Shown here: piece after piece, positions 27,533-35,894 of the stretch
Layout: each line of letters opens with the position of its first letter
How positions within the stretch are numbered: position 1 is the stretch's first letter
Assembly (NCBI GenBank): GCA_900468535.1
Contig: UBTY01000023.1
Span: 153,365 to 217,364, forward strand
Reading direction: 5' to 3'
Length of the DNA: 64,000 nt
Origin: Hyphomicrobiales bacterium
Lineage (GTDB): Bacteria > Pseudomonadota > Alphaproteobacteria > Rhizobiales > Rhizobiaceae
Program-made: the position numbers and the translations under genes
Notes under the pieces: model-generated
What the model saw: only the letters and a program-made list of their open reading frames with translations
What the model was told of the DNA's origin: nothing
Databases searched by the model: none

Positions 27533-29041
27533 ATGCACAGGTTTCGAAACGATCTTTTGCGTGGTGCCGCTCGGTCTCGGGCGCCCCAACTCTGCGGCGC
27601 ACTCCTGTTGACGACGGCCCTGACCGGATGCATGGTCGGACCGGACTACCAGGGACCGCAGCTTGTCGTTCCGTCTTCCTTCAGCAAGATAAAGAAAGCC
27701 GATCAGAAACGGCCGCCAGAACTGATCAGTTGGTGGAAAAATCTCAACGATCCCTTGCTAGATGATCTCGTTGAAGAGGCGGTCGCAAGCAATCTCGACG
27801 TTGCAGCAGCAAAGGCAAAGCTGCGCCAGGCCCGCGCGGAGACTAGAGAACAGGCGGGCGCGTTTCTGCCGACAGCGTCTGGTTCGTCGTCAACGACCCG
27901 CAGTCGCTCGACATCCAACGACGTCGTGACAACCTCCTGGCAGTACGCGGCCGGTTTCGACGCGAGTTGGGAAGTTGATTTGTTCGGCGCCAACCGACGC
28001 GCGCTTGAGGCGGCACGCTATAGCGAGGACGCGGCAAGAGAGGATCTGCGCGACACGCTTGTCACGCTCATCGGCGACGTCTCGTCGTACTACGTTCAGG
28101 CCAGAGAGTATCAGTCGCTGATTGATCTTGCGGAGCGCTCGGCCAAATCCCAACGCCAGACAGCAGCCCTGACTCGTCGGCAGTTCGAGGCGGGAGAGGC
28201 GACGGGGATGGATGCCGCAAAGGCCGATGCGCAGGCGGCGTCGACCGAAGCCGATGTGCCGGCATACCGGATTTCCTATGCGCAGATGGTCCACCGGCTC
28301 GGCGTGCTTCTCGGCAAGTCGCCCGATGCCGTCGAAGCCCGCCTTTCGAAGAAGGTGACGATCCCCTCCCCGCGCGGACCCGCCACGATCGGAATACCGG
28401 CCGACATTCTCGTCAACCGGCCGGATGTTCGTCTGGCTGAACGCCGGCTTGCCCAGTACACTGCCAAGATTGGCCGAAGCGAAGCCAATCGATATCCTTC
28501 CATCAGCCTGACGGGCAGCATTTCCAGCTCGGCAACCGATCTATCGAGCCTGGCAAAGGCCTCGACGATCGGGTGGTCATTCGGGCCGACCGTCAACATT
28601 CCTCTCTTCCAGGGTGGCCAGCTGAAAGCTGCGGTGGATGCGGCAAAGGCGGAACGCGACCAGTATTTCGTCGCCTACCAATCCGCTGTCCTGTCGGCGA
28701 TGGAAGATATCGAGAATTCGATCGTCGCCCTCAATCAATCGCGCCTGAAGAGGACGAAGCTCTCCGTTTCCGTCGAGGGCTATCGAACGGCCGCGCGACT
28801 ATCGAGGTCGCTGAACGAGACCGGCGCCACGAACTTCCTCAACGTGCTCGACGCCGAGCGTTCGCTGTACTCGGCGGAAGAAAACTTCATCGAAAGCAAG
28901 TCTGACGTCGCCACCTACTACATCGCGCTGAACAAGGCCTTGGGCGGCGGCTGGGATGCGGCTGTCGACGTCGATACGCCGGCGGTCATTGATCGCCGCG
29001 AAGGACCACATCTTGCCACGACAAAGCCAAACGGCGCCTGA
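27533..29041 (+). CDS. Outer membrane efflux lipoprotein (NodT/OprM family)
   Basis: 502 residues. The lipobox LTGC near residue 33 and the following MVGPDYQGPQL are hallmarks of NodT/OprM outer membrane factors; PPELISWWKNLNDPLLDDLVEEA and the second repeat (VNIPLFQGGQLKAAVDAAKAER-type) give the two OEP domains. It forms the outer membrane channel of a tripartite exporter with the next two genes (18 bp and 3 bp apart). Likely controlled by the divergent two-component system. Confidence 0.92.
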   Translation: MHRFRNDLLRGAARSRAPQLCGALLLTTALTGCMVGPDYQGPQLVVPSSFSKIKKADQKRPPELISWWKNLNDPLLDDLVEEAVASNLDVAAAKAKLRQARAETREQAGAFLPTASGSSSTTRSRSTSNDVVTTSWQYAAGFDASWEVDLFGANRRALEAARYSEDAAREDLRDTLVTLIGDVSSYYVQAREYQSLIDLAERSAKSQRQTAALTRRQFEAGEATGMDAAKADAQAASTEADVPAYRISYAQMVHRLGVLLGKSPDAVEARLSKKVTIPSPRGPATIGIPADILVNRPDVRLAERRLAQYTAKIGRSEANRYPSISLTGSISSSATDLSSLAKASTIGWSFGPTVNIPLFQGGQLKAAVDAAKAERDQYFVAYQSAVLSAMEDIENSIVALNQSRLKRTKLSVSVEGYRTAARLSRSLNETGATNFLNVLDAERSLYSAEENFIESKSDVATYYIALNKALGGGWDAAVDVDTPAVIDRREGPHLATTKPNGA

Positions 29042-29059
29042 TTTCCACGAGAAAGAACG

Positions 29060-30277
29060 ATGAAACTGAAGACAAAGAGGTTTGGCGCCATCCTCACAGC
29101 CTGCGCCGCCCTGGCAATAGCAATCTTCGCGTGGCAGCGCGCTCCCGCGCAAACGCAGGGGCTGCTGACCGCGGTGGCGGTTCGCGGAGACATCGAGCAA
29201 ACGGTACTTGCCACCGGGACATTCAAGCCATCCAAACTTGTGGCGGTCGGCGCGCAGGTCTCCGGCCGCATCACCCACCTCGCCGTCCGGCTTGGTGAAG
29301 AGATAACGCAGGGATCACTGGTCGCGGAGATCGACTCGACGACACAGAAAAACGAGCTGAAGACAGCCGAAGCGTCTCTGGCCAACGTGGAGGCCCAGCG
29401 ACAGGAAACGGAAGCGGAGCTCGCCAATGCGGAGATAACGCTGGCTCGACAAAAGAACATCTATGCCAACCAGGCAGGCGCGAAAGCCGACCTCGACAGC
29501 GCCGAGACGTCAGTCAACAAGACGCGCGCGCAGATCGCCGCGCTCGATGCGCAGATCGTCGAGGCCGAGGTCGCCGTCGAGACCGCCAAGGCAAATCTCG
29601 GCTATACCCGCATTACGGCGCCGATGGACGGGACGGTGCTGGCGATCGTCAATCAGGAAGGGCAGACAGTAAACGCGACGCAGACGGCACCGACCATCAT
29701 CGTTCTCGGCCAGCTTTCCACGATGACGGTGCGAGCAGAGATCTCTGAAGCCGATATCGTGAAGGTGGCGGCTGGACAGCAGGTCTATTTCTCGATCATG
29801 GGCGAGCCGGGAGTGCGCAACGAAGCAACACTGCGTGCAATCGAGCCAGCGCCTGAAAGCATCACCAGCGACAGCAGCGTAAGCTCGTCAACGAGCAGCT
29901 CGAGCAGTTCCTCGTCATCGTCGTCGAGCTCGTCCGCGATCTACTACAACGGGATCTTCGATGTTCCCAATGCCGACGGTCACTTCCGGACATACATGTC
30001 CGCGGAAGTCCACATCGTTCTGGCGTCGAAGCGTGATGTCGTCACCATTCCGGCAGCGGCTCTGAAGAGCGACAGCAAGGGCGGGTACCGCGTCGAAACC
30101 GTGACATCAGACGGTAAGGTCTCAACAAGCGAAATCCAGGTCGGCCTGGGCGACAACGTCAACGTCGAGGTTCTCTCCGGTCTCACGGAAGGCAGCACCG
30201 TCGTCATCGGCCAGGCGGCCAACGCCGAGAAAACATCGAGCAGCGCCGGTGGACCGCCACCGCCGATGGGGCTTTAA
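29060..30277 (+). CDS. Membrane fusion protein (MacA-like) with polyserine segment
   Basis: 405 residues. N-terminal membrane anchor (FGAILTACAALAIAIFAW), lipoyl half-motifs around a coiled-coil hairpin (about 90-190, for example LANVEAQRQETEAELANAEI), then beta-barrel domains. It bridges the inner membrane MacB-type ABC protein and the outer membrane factor. Odd feature: residues about 271-291 are 19 serines out of 21, encoded by mixed codons (AGC, TCG, TCC, TCA, AGT), inserted in the beta-barrel before YYNGIFDVPN. This insertion is absent from classical MacA as I know it. Confidence 0.9.
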   Translation: MKLKTKRFGAILTACAALAIAIFAWQRAPAQTQGLLTAVAVRGDIEQTVLATGTFKPSKLVAVGAQVSGRITHLAVRLGEEITQGSLVAEIDSTTQKNELKTAEASLANVEAQRQETEAELANAEITLARQKNIYANQAGAKADLDSAETSVNKTRAQIAALDAQIVEAEVAVETAKANLGYTRITAPMDGTVLAIVNQEGQTVNATQTAPTIIVLGQLSTMTVRAEISEADIVKVAAGQQVYFSIMGEPGVRNEATLRAIEPAPESITSDSSVSSSTSSSSSSSSSSSSSSAIYYNGIFDVPNADGHFRTYMSAEVHIVLASKRDVVTIPAAALKSDSKGGYRVETVTSDGKVSTSEIQVGLGDNVNVEVLSGLTEGSTVVIGQAANAEKTSSSAGGPPPPMGL

Positions 30278-30280
30278 AGG

Positions 30281-32224
30281 ATGGCACCATTGATCGAACT
30301 TCGCGGCGTCACCCGGATCTATCCCTCCGGAGAAGAAAGCCTCACCGTCCTCAAGGACATCGACCTGACGATCGAACGCGGCGAGATGGTTGCGATCGTC
30401 GGCCCTTCGGGTTCAGGCAAGTCAACGCTGATGAATATTCTCGGCCTTCTCGACAGGCCGACAACCGGAAGCTATGCCATTGACGGTGAGGTCGTCACGC
30501 TTCTCGACAACGACGCACGATCGAGACTGCGGCGGGAACATCTCGGCTTCATCTTCCAGCGCTACCAACTCCTCGGTGATCTAACTGCTCTTGCCAACGT
30601 CGAGATGCCGGCAATTTACGCTGGCCATTCACCGGCCGTCCGGCGCGATCGAGCAGAATCCCTCTTGCAGCGGCTCGGCATGGGCGCACGCCTCAGCCAT
30701 CGTCCCGGGCAGCTATCCGGCGGCCAGCAGCAACGTGTGTCGATCGCCCGCGCCCTGATCAACGGCGGAGATATTATCCTCGCGGACGAACCGACGGGGG
30801 CACTTGATCGCGACAGCGGAGAAGAGGTGCTGCGCATCCTCGCGGAGCTCCACCATGAGGGACGTACCGTCGTGATCGTCACGCACGACATGTCCGTCGC
30901 GTCCCGCGCCGACAGGATAATCGAGATTGCCGACGGTCGGATCGTTGCTGATCGACGGACGCGAGATCAAGAGACACAAAAAGCCTTACCGAAGAAGCCC
31001 GTGAACGCGGCCGGGCTGCGCGTCGTCATCGATCAGCTTCTCGAGGCGACAACGATGGCACTTCGCTCGCTCGCAGCCCATCGATTGCGGACATTCCTGA
31101 CAATGCTCGGCATCATCATCGGCATCGCCTCGGTGATCTGCGTTGTTGCCCTCGGAGAGGGCTCGCAGCGTCGCGTGCTTGAGAATATCAGCAGCCTTGG
31201 GACCAATACGCTTGAGGTGTTTCCAGGCAGCGGCTTTGGTGACACGAGATCCGGCCGCGTCAAAACACTTCGGGTCGCCGACGCCAAGGCGCTTTCCCGG
31301 TTGTCCTATGTCGCTGCGGTTACGCCGACCGTATCGACTTCAGGTACCGCGCGGTTTGGCGCGACCGAGGCCAATGCACTGATCAACGGCGTGGGTGCGC
31401 AGTATTTCTCAGCCAAAGGCTCGAAGCTGATTTCCGGTCGTTTCTTCGATGAGACGAGTGTTAGCGGCATGACCCAGGATGCGGTCATCGACACAAACGC
31501 GGCAAACGCTCTTTTCGATGATCCGATGCTGGCGGTGGGAAAAGTGGTTCTGGTAAACGCGGTCCCCGTGCGCATCATCGGCGTGAACAGCGCTCAGCAG
31601 GGTGGGTTCGGCGGAAGTGACAATCTGTCGTTCTTTTTGCCCTACACGAGCGTCCAGACACGATTTCTCGGTGACATGTCGTTGCGCAGCATTACGGTTC
31701 GAGTTGCCGACAACGCTGAGAGCGCCGTGGCCGAAACGGCGGTGGCCGATTTCCTCCAGCAACGTCATGGCAAGAAGGACTTCTTCATCCTCAACACCGA
31801 TGACATCCGCAAGACGATCACGAGCACGGCGGGAACATTGACGCTGCTCGTTTCGGCAATCGCCGTGATTTCACTGGTCGTCGGAGGGATCGGGGTCATG
31901 AACATCATGCTCGTCTCGGTATCCGAGCGAATCTCGGAGATCGGCGTCCGCATGGCGGTCGGCGCGAGAAGACAGGACATTCTGCGCCAGTTCCTGATTG
32001 AAGCAGTTCTCGTTTGCCTATTGGGCGGGATTGCAGGTGTCCTGACGGCGCTGGGCTTCGGCGTGGTGTTCAACAATCTCGCGTCTGGCTTTTCGCTCGT
32101 CTACTCGACGACCACGATTGCGCTCGCTGTACTTTGCTCATGCCTCATCGGTCTGACATTCGGCTTTCTGCCTGCCCGCAACGCCTCGCGGCTTGATCCC
32201 GTCGCCGCACTTGCACGCGACTGA
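30281..32224 (+). CDS. MacB-type ABC exporter (fused ATPase-permease)
   Basis: 647 residues, same size as E. coli MacB. N-terminal ATPase (about 1-230) with Walker A GPSGSGKST, signature LSGGQQQRV and Walker B IILADEPTGALD; then a membrane helix (TFLTMLGIIIGIASVICVVAL), a MacB periplasmic core domain and a C-terminal FtsX domain with three helices (for example VVGGIGVMNIMLVSVSERISE). MacAB systems export macrolides, lipopeptides or toxins; substrate here is unknown. It begins 3 bp after the fusion protein gene. Confidence 0.93.
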   Translation: MAPLIELRGVTRIYPSGEESLTVLKDIDLTIERGEMVAIVGPSGSGKSTLMNILGLLDRPTTGSYAIDGEVVTLLDNDARSRLRREHLGFIFQRYQLLGDLTALANVEMPAIYAGHSPAVRRDRAESLLQRLGMGARLSHRPGQLSGGQQQRVSIARALINGGDIILADEPTGALDRDSGEEVLRILAELHHEGRTVVIVTHDMSVASRADRIIEIADGRIVADRRTRDQETQKALPKKPVNAAGLRVVIDQLLEATTMALRSLAAHRLRTFLTMLGIIIGIASVICVVALGEGSQRRVLENISSLGTNTLEVFPGSGFGDTRSGRVKTLRVADAKALSRLSYVAAVTPTVSTSGTARFGATEANALINGVGAQYFSAKGSKLISGRFFDETSVSGMTQDAVIDTNAANALFDDPMLAVGKVVLVNAVPVRIIGVNSAQQGGFGGSDNLSFFLPYTSVQTRFLGDMSLRSITVRVADNAESAVAETAVADFLQQRHGKKDFFILNTDDIRKTITSTAGTLTLLVSAIAVISLVVGGIGVMNIMLVSVSERISEIGVRMAVGARRQDILRQFLIEAVLVCLLGGIAGVLTALGFGVVFNNLASGFSLVYSTTTIALAVLCSCLIGLTFGFLPARNASRLDPVAALARD

Positions 32225-32423
32225 CAATTCCGTCGTTCAGGTCGTGAGACCTAACGCTACCGGCAGCGCTTGCGGCAAACCGTGCCGCAGGCACTGAGCA
32301 CACCGATGGCGGACTGCAGCGATTACAATTTCTTGCGAGACAGAAATCTTTTGAAACACAGCGGCCACGGGATGATCACGCTTCGTGCCTAGACCGATTC
32401 CATCCATCCGGAAGGGAGCTTCG

Positions 32424-32648
32424 ATGCTTAGAACGAGAATGCTGGCGACCGCCGTGTCGATGTCATTCAGCCTCGCGACTACGCCCGGGTTGGCACAGAA
32501 CCTTCCCTCGCCAGATCAGAACCGTTCGGTGCCAAGTGCATTGTTCGCGAATGCGCTCGAGCTGCGCGTACTACATGTTTTATCTCACCACCAGTCCTTC
32601 GCGGCTGAATGTGACTACCGCTTCCGTGCCCCCTCGCGGAAACGGTGA
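32424..32648 (+). CDS. Small putative secreted protein
   Basis: 74 residues from an ATG preceded by AAGGGAG. The first 25 residues (LRTRMLATAVSMSFSLATTPGLAQ) look like a Sec signal; the rest has no recognised domain and contains one cysteine. Codon and residue composition after the signal looks weakly coding, so the 3' part might be degraded. A perfect 11-bp hairpin overlaps the stop codon. Confidence 0.4.
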   Translation: MLRTRMLATAVSMSFSLATTPGLAQNLPSPDQNRSVPSALFANALELRVLHVLSHHQSFAAECDYRFRAPSRKR

Positions 32649-32683
32649 TTGCCCGGCGTTGCCGTCAACGATGCCGGGCAATC
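32647..32683. terminator. Perfect 11-bp stem-loop over a stop codon
   Basis: GATTGCCCGGC / GCCGGGCAATC with a 15-base loop. It overlaps the TGA of the preceding small ORF. No T-run follows on the plus strand, so it may be a rho-independent terminator of the GC-only type or an RNA-stability element. Confidence 0.45.
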
Positions 32684-32717
32684 GTAGCCCTCCCCTATCC
32701 ATACAGAGAGTACGACC

Positions 32718-33047
32718 ATGAACGCTGTGCTTCACAAGCTGTCCGACCTTCGCGGGCAAATCAAAACATGTGACGTGAAAACGGCTGGCGCACTGCCACG
32801 GACGATGTACGGTCTTGTCACCGAGACGCTGGATCCACGTCTGCCGTGTGTCTACGTTGTCGAGTGTCTTCCGGGCCTCTGTGTCGCGATGAACAATCTC
32901 CTTCGCGCTCTCGGCAGTTTCGGCCGTCATCCGCGGAATGCCGAGATGATCGAAGACGCACGGCGCGACATGCTTCGGATGCTCGATATCTTCTGCGACG
33001 AGGTGAATTTGCTTTCCTGCGACGTCGACGTTGCCGCCTCCGGCTAG
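32718..33047 (+). CDS. Hypothetical 109-residue protein
   Basis: 109 residues, no signal or membrane helix; it contains six cysteines (ECLPGLC, IFCDEVNLLSC and others) and a helical C-terminal half (PRNAEMIEDARRDMLRMLDI). The ribosome binding site is weak (AGAGAG). No family recognised. It lies between the MacB operon and repC. A long minus-strand frame covers the same stretch but reads less like protein. Confidence 0.5.
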   Translation: MNAVLHKLSDLRGQIKTCDVKTAGALPRTMYGLVTETLDPRLPCVYVVECLPGLCVAMNNLLRALGSFGRHPRNAEMIEDARRDMLRMLDIFCDEVNLLSCDVDVAASG

Positions 33048-33379
33048 CTGCAATGGTTCTTTGTTTGCCTTGCTATAGGGTCAAATGTCACCGAAGTTAG
33101 GCTAACCGTCCTCTGCCGATGAGATGCGGTTCGACCCCATCCGAGGTTGCGGAAGCAATATATGAACTAGTTTCCGTACGGGAAATTTACCGTTCATTTT
33201 CAATGAATTGAAATTCGGCTATTTCGATCATCGAGGCTGCGAATCGGGGCCATATCGAGGACTGCAGCTAAGTGATTCCTTAGCATTTCAGCCGAATTCT
33301 CGCTAGATGATACCGAGGAGACTGCCTGTCATGTCGACGGTTTGTTTCCTTGCTGCGAAAGCCGATCGCTGCGGCTCTC
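33048..33379. other. Intergenic region downstream of repC
   Basis: 332 bp, relatively A+T-rich around 33160-33240, between repC and the small plus-strand gene. It contains an imperfect inverted repeat TTTCCGTACGGGAAA near 33171. I see no gene or clear terminator. Confidence 0.45.
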
Positions 33380-34684
33380 TCATGAGACACGCCGTGACAT
33401 ATTTCGCCTCCCCGCGTTTGTGGTCGGAAAACCTGTGCGCAAGAGCGCCATCACCATTGGCCCAACCGAGAATTTTCCCTGCTGTGCACGCTTTGTAAGA
33501 TCGCGGAGATAGCCTCCAGGCGAATTGATCGTTTCCGCTTTCTCAAGCAAGCAGGCGATGACGATAGCAAGGTTCTGTGGCCCCATGACGTTGCAGGCAT
33601 CGCTTCCAGCTGAAGGGCTGATGCCAAGCATCGTGCGAACGACGGTGGTCGCGGAGATGAGGTCCTTCCAGTTCCGGATCATGCCGCCTGGTGCATATGC
33701 TGCGATTTGAGGGCAAGCCTGCAGAACCTGGCTCAGGGCAAGCGATTTGACTGGTGCTGGGGGTTCGACTGATCCGACCTGTACCGACGATTGGGTGAAC
33801 GAGGCGAGACCAGTTGCTTCTGCAGATGATGCACCGGAGCAATCTTTGCTCTCGACACAGCGAGTGTTCTCCAAGCTCCGTTCAAGTTCAAAATGGGATT
33901 CAGGATGTGAATCCTGTATGTGGCGCTCATTTTGAGACTCATTGGCGCGCATATTTTCGGCATTTACGTGTGTTTCCAACTGGTTGACTACCGCATTACG
34001 CAGATCGGTCATCGCGACCAGAATGGCGTCCAGACGATTTGCCGTCGCGACACGTGGGATCTGGCCAACAATGGTGTCAAAGCGGGCTTGCAGGGTCTCC
34101 CAGTCGCCGGGAAGATTTTCATTGAGAGCAGTCGTAATCAGCTTGGCAACGTCACGGCGGCAGACCGTGAGCCTCTCCTTGCTCACACGCAGCAAGTGCC
34201 GCTCTTGTGCAACATGCGCAGCGGTGGCCTCGATCTGTTCGGCTTTTGCAAGCAGCGGAGCCAGGCTGAAACCGTAAGCTTGATCGATCTCGCCTTCCCG
34301 GTCGCGACGGGCGTAGCGCTTTCCGTTTGGGCTGTCCTTTCGCAAGATCAGACCAGCTTCGATCAGCATGGCCAGATGGCGCCGCAGGGTGGATGGTGTC
34401 ATCCCCCTCGCCCGCAGAGACAGTTGGTTGTTTGATGGAAACACAACAAGACCTGCCCCGGACGAGAGCTCATCCTTGGGATAGAAGGAAAGCAAGGCGT
34501 CGAGAACCGTCAAGGCGCGATCCGTCACGCCAAGCGTCGTTCGAGCTTCGCACACCGAACGAAAGAGTTTCCATTTGTTACGGGCTACACCGGCAACGCT
34601 TGTCTCGGCCTGATGTTGGTTTGCCAACATGCCAAGCGTCATCGGTCGCCGCCCGAAAGGCGTCGTTACATATGCGCTATCCAT
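33380..34684 (-). CDS. repC: Plasmid replication initiator RepC
   Basis: 434 residues, usual for repABC RepC. The N-terminus YVTTPFGRRPMTLGMLANQH is highly characteristic. An N-terminal winged-helix region (for example SNNQLSLRARGMTPSTLRRHLAML) binds the origin, which in this plasmid family lies inside the repC coding sequence. RepC is essential and rate limiting for replication. Its translation start lies 157 bp after repB, in the region where an antisense RNA is encoded on the opposite strand. Confidence 0.97.
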   Translation of the reverse strand: MDSAYVTTPFGRRPMTLGMLANQHQAETSVAGVARNKWKLFRSVCEARTTLGVTDRALTVLDALLSFYPKDELSSGAGLVVFPSNNQLSLRARGMTPSTLRRHLAMLIEAGLILRKDSPNGKRYARRDREGEIDQAYGFSLAPLLAKAEQIEATAAHVAQERHLLRVSKERLTVCRRDVAKLITTALNENLPGDWETLQARFDTIVGQIPRVATANRLDAILVAMTDLRNAVVNQLETHVNAENMRANESQNERHIQDSHPESHFELERSLENTRCVESKDCSGASSAEATGLASFTQSSVQVGSVEPPAPVKSLALSQVLQACPQIAAYAPGGMIRNWKDLISATTVVRTMLGISPSAGSDACNVMGPQNLAIVIACLLEKAETINSPGGYLRDLTKRAQQGKFSVGPMVMALLRTGFPTTNAGRRNMSRRVS

Positions 34685-34743
34685 TTTTCTTCACCTACAT
34701 AGAGGCAAAAGAAAATTGCTCACCGAAACGGTGCCAAAGACGC

Positions 34744-34772
34744 TTGACTGTGATTCGTGGAAATGCGATTCT
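34744..34772 (+). promoter_or_regulatory. Promoter of the repABC antisense RNA
   Basis: TTGACT at 34744-34749 and GATTCT at 34767-34772, spaced 17 bp, on the strand opposite to repABC within the repB-repC gap. Confidence 0.7.
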
Positions 34773-34778
34773 CGATCT

Positions 34779-34835
34779 TGCTAGAAATCTGAGGAAGGCT
34801 TCCGCGACGGCAACGTTAAGGGGGCCTTTTTCTTT
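34779..34835 (+). ncRNA. Counter-transcribed RNA (ctRNA, incA/repE) of repABC
   Basis: Predicted RNA of about 57 bases starting 7 bases after the -10 box and ending in a stem-loop at 34791-34832: GAGGAAGGCTTCC pairs with GGGGGCCTTTTTC over 13 positions if G-U pairs are allowed, loop 16 bases, then TTTT. Size, position and strand agree with the ctRNAs of R. etli p42d and A. tumefaciens Ti plasmids, which repress repC by annealing to the repABC leader before repC. Ends are estimates. Confidence 0.8.
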
Positions 34836-34841
34836 TGCGGG

Positions 34842-35819
34842 TTATTCTCCTTGGACCTTTCGGTTTCTGTACGCGCTGTAGAGATCAGCCAAACTCTCGG
34901 AAAGAAACTCCCCGAATCCGATGGCATCCTTCGCCTTTAGCGCAAGGGTAAATGTGCGGCCGTCGCTCTTGGCATCGGCAACGACTTGCTTGTCGTCGGA
35001 CGACCATTTGCTGGTGTGAAGCGACCTCTGCTTTTCAGGACGTCCCGCAGCCTTGATATTACCGACGAGCACGTTGAACCGCTCGCCTGCGGGAAGCTGT
35101 AAGAACGCCTGCGATTGAACGAACTCGACTGCGGCATCGAGCTTCGCCGGCTTCTCCAGAAGCGTCTTCAGCTCATACCAGCGATCGCGGCCGATTCCCT
35201 TGGCCGCACCCATGGCATTGACGATCGCCGGCGGGAGGCTGGCGACGGACAGCATCTTGGAGAGCGTTGCCTTGTCCAGCGAAAGCGCGGACATGACCAC
35301 GGCATAGTCGTTGTCGAAGTGGCGACGGGCAATCTCATTGGCGAACATCGCCTTCTCCAGGAAGGAGAGGTTCGAGCGCGCGGAGTTTTCCTGGCCTTGT
35401 GCAACGACGTGATCGACGTCGCTGACCTCTTTAACAACAGCCCGGATCTTGCGGCCCAGCGCCTTGGCGACCCTGAGACGACGATGGCCGAAAACGACCA
35501 TGTACCGTCCGGAGGTCTTCGGGTGTGGCCGGACCAGGATCGGGCTGTCCTGGCCACGATCACGGATCGCGTTCAGGAGTTCATCAAACTCAGCGTTGTC
35601 ATCTTCCAGGCGGTCACGGATAAACGAGACTTCGATCAGGTCCGGATCGAGATCGACAACAGTCTCACCTTCCAGCAGGCGATCGGCCCGATCGGCCATC
35701 TCGCCTATTGAACTCAGGATCGACTTCGATGCGCCTCTCATGGCGTAATCGAGGACGTTTCTGGTGTTTTCAGCCGGTCCCTCGCTCATGACGTTTTCAA
35801 ACGGGTTCTTACGAGCCAT
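34842..35819 (-). CDS. repB: Plasmid partition protein RepB (ParB family)
   Basis: 325 residues. ParB/RepB nuclease-like N-domain with GHRRLRVAKALG and ENSARSNLSFLEKAMFAN, then a helix-turn-helix region (SALSLDKATLSKMLSVASLP) and a C-terminal dimerisation part. It binds parS and, with RepA, segregates the replicon and represses the operon. It starts 75 bp after the repA stop; one parS lies within that gap. Confidence 0.97.
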   Translation of the reverse strand: MARKNPFENVMSEGPAENTRNVLDYAMRGASKSILSSIGEMADRADRLLEGETVVDLDPDLIEVSFIRDRLEDDNAEFDELLNAIRDRGQDSPILVRPHPKTSGRYMVVFGHRRLRVAKALGRKIRAVVKEVSDVDHVVAQGQENSARSNLSFLEKAMFANEIARRHFDNDYAVVMSALSLDKATLSKMLSVASLPPAIVNAMGAAKGIGRDRWYELKTLLEKPAKLDAAVEFVQSQAFLQLPAGERFNVLVGNIKAAGRPEKQRSLHTSKWSSDDKQVVADAKSDGRTFTLALKAKDAIGFGEFLSESLADLYSAYRNRKVQGE

Positions 35820-35852
35820 GAATCAAGCCTCCAGATACCTCTATCTTACTGA

Positions 35853-35874
35853 ACGACCAGCATTTTTTGGTCGT
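35853..35874. repeat. Inverted repeat between repA and repB
   Basis: ACGACCA / TGGTCGT, 7-bp arms with 8-base T-rich spacer, directly adjoining the parS at 35875. It could be a hairpin in the repAB transcript or part of a nucleoprotein site. Confidence 0.5.
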
Positions 35875-35890
35875 GTTGACGGCAGTCAAC
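35875..35890. promoter_or_regulatory. parS centromere site (repA-repB gap)
   Basis: GTTGACGGCAGTCAAC matches the repABC parS consensus GTTNNCNGCNGNNAAC. It lies 4 bp after the repA coding end and is the expected RepB binding site. Confidence 0.85.
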
Positions 35891-35894
35891 AGCA

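Noticed and set aside
32580..33053. 157-codon minus-strand frame
   Set aside because: Overlaps the 109-residue plus-strand ORF, which has more protein-like composition; neither is certain.
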